A DNA stretch of 13,231 nt from Methanoregula sp. UBA247. Its GTDB lineage: Archaea > Halobacteriota > Methanomicrobia > Methanomicrobiales > Methanospirillaceae. The notes beneath the pieces were generated by a model. That model did no database searches, was not told where the DNA came from, and saw only the letters and a program-made list of their open reading frames with translations. Location of the stretch: the NCBI GenBank assembly GCA_002495055.1, contig DADR01000040.1:1-13231 (forward strand), given 5' to 3'. A program made the position numbers and the translations under genes. This document shows positions 11,909 through 13,231 of the stretch, one piece after another; the first letter of the stretch is position 1, and each line of letters starts with the position of its first letter.

Positions 11909-13231
11909 TCACGTCCGGATCTTTTCGATGATCAGGACCATGACAAGGATCCCGATGAGGAAGGTTGCCAGTCCACCGGCCTGGAGCCACGCGTTCAGGA
12001 AATGCATACCGGCAATATACGTTGCATCGGGGATCTCGAACCCGAGGAAGAGATGGACACCGATCGTGAGGACCAGCCCGGCAGGGATCACATACTTACA
12101 GAGCGTGAAGACAAGCCTGGTCAGGGGTGTGGTCCTGCCAACCTCGTCCTCGAAGATCTTCCGGGGCAAAAACCATGTGAAGGCCAGCGCAAGAATAACG
12201 GCAACGAGGTGGAGGCCGAGCGTGCCTATCGTCTCGTCCATGATATCGAGCACGGGTATCCCGCCCATGGAGAGGCGCATTGCGGAAAAACTGAGTGCCG
12301 GGACAAGGCTCACGAGAAGCAGGATGCCGGTCAGGATCGCAGTCGTCCGCTTCCGGGTCCACACCGCAGCCTCCTGGACAGAGGCGACACAGACCTCGAG
12401 CATCGAGATCGCGGAGGTGAACGCGGCAAAGAAGAGCACGGTAAAGAAGACGAGCCCGATGATACGCCCTCCCGGCATCAGGGAGAACGCGAGCGGCAGG
12501 GTGGTGAAGGCAAGCCCGGTCCCGGCTGCCGGCGAGAGACCGAACGAGAAGACGATGGGGAAGATGACCAGTCCCGCGAGGAGCGAGATCGCGACATCGG
12601 TGACGCTGATGAGAAGCGCCGAGCGGGGGATGTCCTGCTCCCGCGCCATGTAGGAACCGTACGTGAGCAGGATCCCTTCCCCGACCGAGAGGGAGAAGAA
12701 TGCCTGCCCGAATGCGGCAACCCAGATATCCGGGTGCGTCAGGACCGAGAAATCCGGCGTGAACAGGAACCGAACTGCCTCGGCAAATCCCGGCAATGTC
12801 GAGCAGTACAGTACCATGACACCCAGGGCAAAGAGAATGACCGGTACCATTATGACCGAGATCCGTTCGATCCCCTTACGAACCCCCGCAGCGATCACGA
12901 GCCCCGTCAGGATAACAGCAGCGAGAGCGTACAGGACCGGCTGGTAGGATCCGGTAAAACCATCAAAGGTGATGGTGTCGCCCGTGGCTGCAAAGACCGT
13001 GTACGCAAGGGTCCAGCCGGTGATGACGATGTAATAACTGAGGATGAGGAAGATGACGACGCAGAGCAGCCACCCGAGAATACGGAATTCCGGCCGGACC
13101 GCCCCGAGCGAGCTGACGACCGTGCCACGGAAGTGTCGGCCTATCGCGATCTCGAGGATCATGAGCGGCAGGGCAAAGACAAAGACGGCGATGAAATACG
13201 GGATAAGGTACGCCCCGCCGCCGTTCTGCCC
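11909..13231 (-). CDS. SNF-family sodium-coupled transporter (N-terminus outside window)
   Basis: The reverse-strand frame is open at base 13231 and yields 440 residues. It begins in the middle of the conserved start of sodium:neurotransmitter symporter family proteins: GQNGGGAYLIPYFIAVFVFA then LPLMILEIAIGR, which follows TM1. Roughly 30-40 residues including TM1 should lie beyond the edge. About eleven further helices are visible, with conserved-looking stretches AFGQAFFSLSVGEGILLTYGSY and FAAFTSAISMLEV. Prokaryotic members import amino acids with Na+ (LeuT, TnaT, MhsT). The substrate here cannot be assigned. ATG 13162 inside the frame is not the true start. The gene ends 315 bases before the UPF0316-type start and in the same direction; separate transcription is likely. 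Confidence 0.93.
   Translation of the reverse strand, partial: GQNGGGAYLIPYFIAVFVFALPLMILEIAIGRHFRGTVVSSLGAVRPEFRILGWLLCVVIFLILSYYIVITGWTLAYTVFAATGDTITFDGFTGSYQPVLYALAAVILTGLVIAAGVRKGIERISVIMVPVILFALGVMVLYCSTLPGFAEAVRFLFTPDFSVLTHPDIWVAAFGQAFFSLSVGEGILLTYGSYMAREQDIPRSALLISVTDVAISLLAGLVIFPIVFSFGLSPAAGTGLAFTTLPLAFSLMPGGRIIGLVFFTVLFFAAFTSAISMLEVCVASVQEAAVWTRKRTTAILTGILLLVSLVPALSFSAMRLSMGGIPVLDIMDETIGTLGLHLVAVILALAFTWFLPRKIFEDEVGRTTPLTRLVFTLCKYVIPAGLVLTIGVHLFLGFEIPDATYIAGMHFLNAWLQAGGLATFLIGILVMVLIIEKIRT

Noticed and set aside
11722..11931. Plus-strand frame of 69 codons between UPF0316 and the SNF transporter
   Set aside because: No recognisable protein features, no good ribosome site, and its end overlaps the SNF gene on the other strand.
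11928..12653. Plus-strand frame of 241 codons
   Set aside because: Antisense to the SNF transporter; the translation is rich in Ser, Arg, Thr and Pro as expected of the complement of a GC-rich membrane gene.
1..13231. CRISPR array, insertion sequence, tRNA or prophage elements
   Set aside because: No regularly spaced repeats, transposase or integrase frames, tRNA-like folds or phage genes were seen; the window is ordinary chromosomal gene content.

Overview
The window looks like chromosomal DNA of a methanogenic archaeon, most probably of the Methanomicrobiales (Methanoregula-like). Several things point there: an AqpM-type archaeal aquaporin, a small 229-residue sirohaem sulfite reductase of the methanogen P590 type, TrmB and HxlR regulators, the methanogen-associated families DUF2193 and DUF2180, a deoxyhypusine-synthase-family gene, and promoters that fit archaeal TATA boxes with leaderless starts. 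The genus is an inference. No rRNA, tRNA, CRISPR array or transposase was seen.

Left part (1-2568). A minus-strand pair, a small cupin followed by an ABC-2 type ATPase that runs off the left edge, diverges from a cysteine-rich HxlR regulator. A perfect 8-3-8 inverted repeat in the gap overlaps the regulator's probable TATA box. Next comes a convergent two-helix membrane protein of unknown function, with a start-less reading frame in front of it.

Middle part (2569-6694). This is a divergent redox island. To the left run a TrmB-like regulator, a small sulfite reductase and a cupin. To the right run a SnoaL-like protein, a NapH-like polyferredoxin membrane protein, a third cupin and two small cysteine-cluster proteins. 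One nearly symmetrical AT-rich box sits 27-28 bases from both start codons, and neither start has a Shine-Dalgarno sequence. The two arms therefore seem to share one promoter region, with an inverted repeat on the regulator side.

Right-centre part (6817-9868). Four co-directional genes encode DUF6448 (His-rich tail), DUF2193 (499 residues, Cys/His-rich end), DUF2180 (two-site zinc protein) and AqpM, the last two overlapping at TGATG. This is the best candidate in the window for an undescribed system: an uncharacterised soluble pair tied to a channel by a small zinc protein.

Right part (10000-13231, minus strand). An SNF-family sodium-coupled transporter, open at the right edge, is followed by a UPF0316-type membrane protein that overlaps a deoxyhypusine-synthase-like gene. 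In the latter the HH pair of canonical DHS is replaced by NF, although the active-site lysine motif SWGK is kept.
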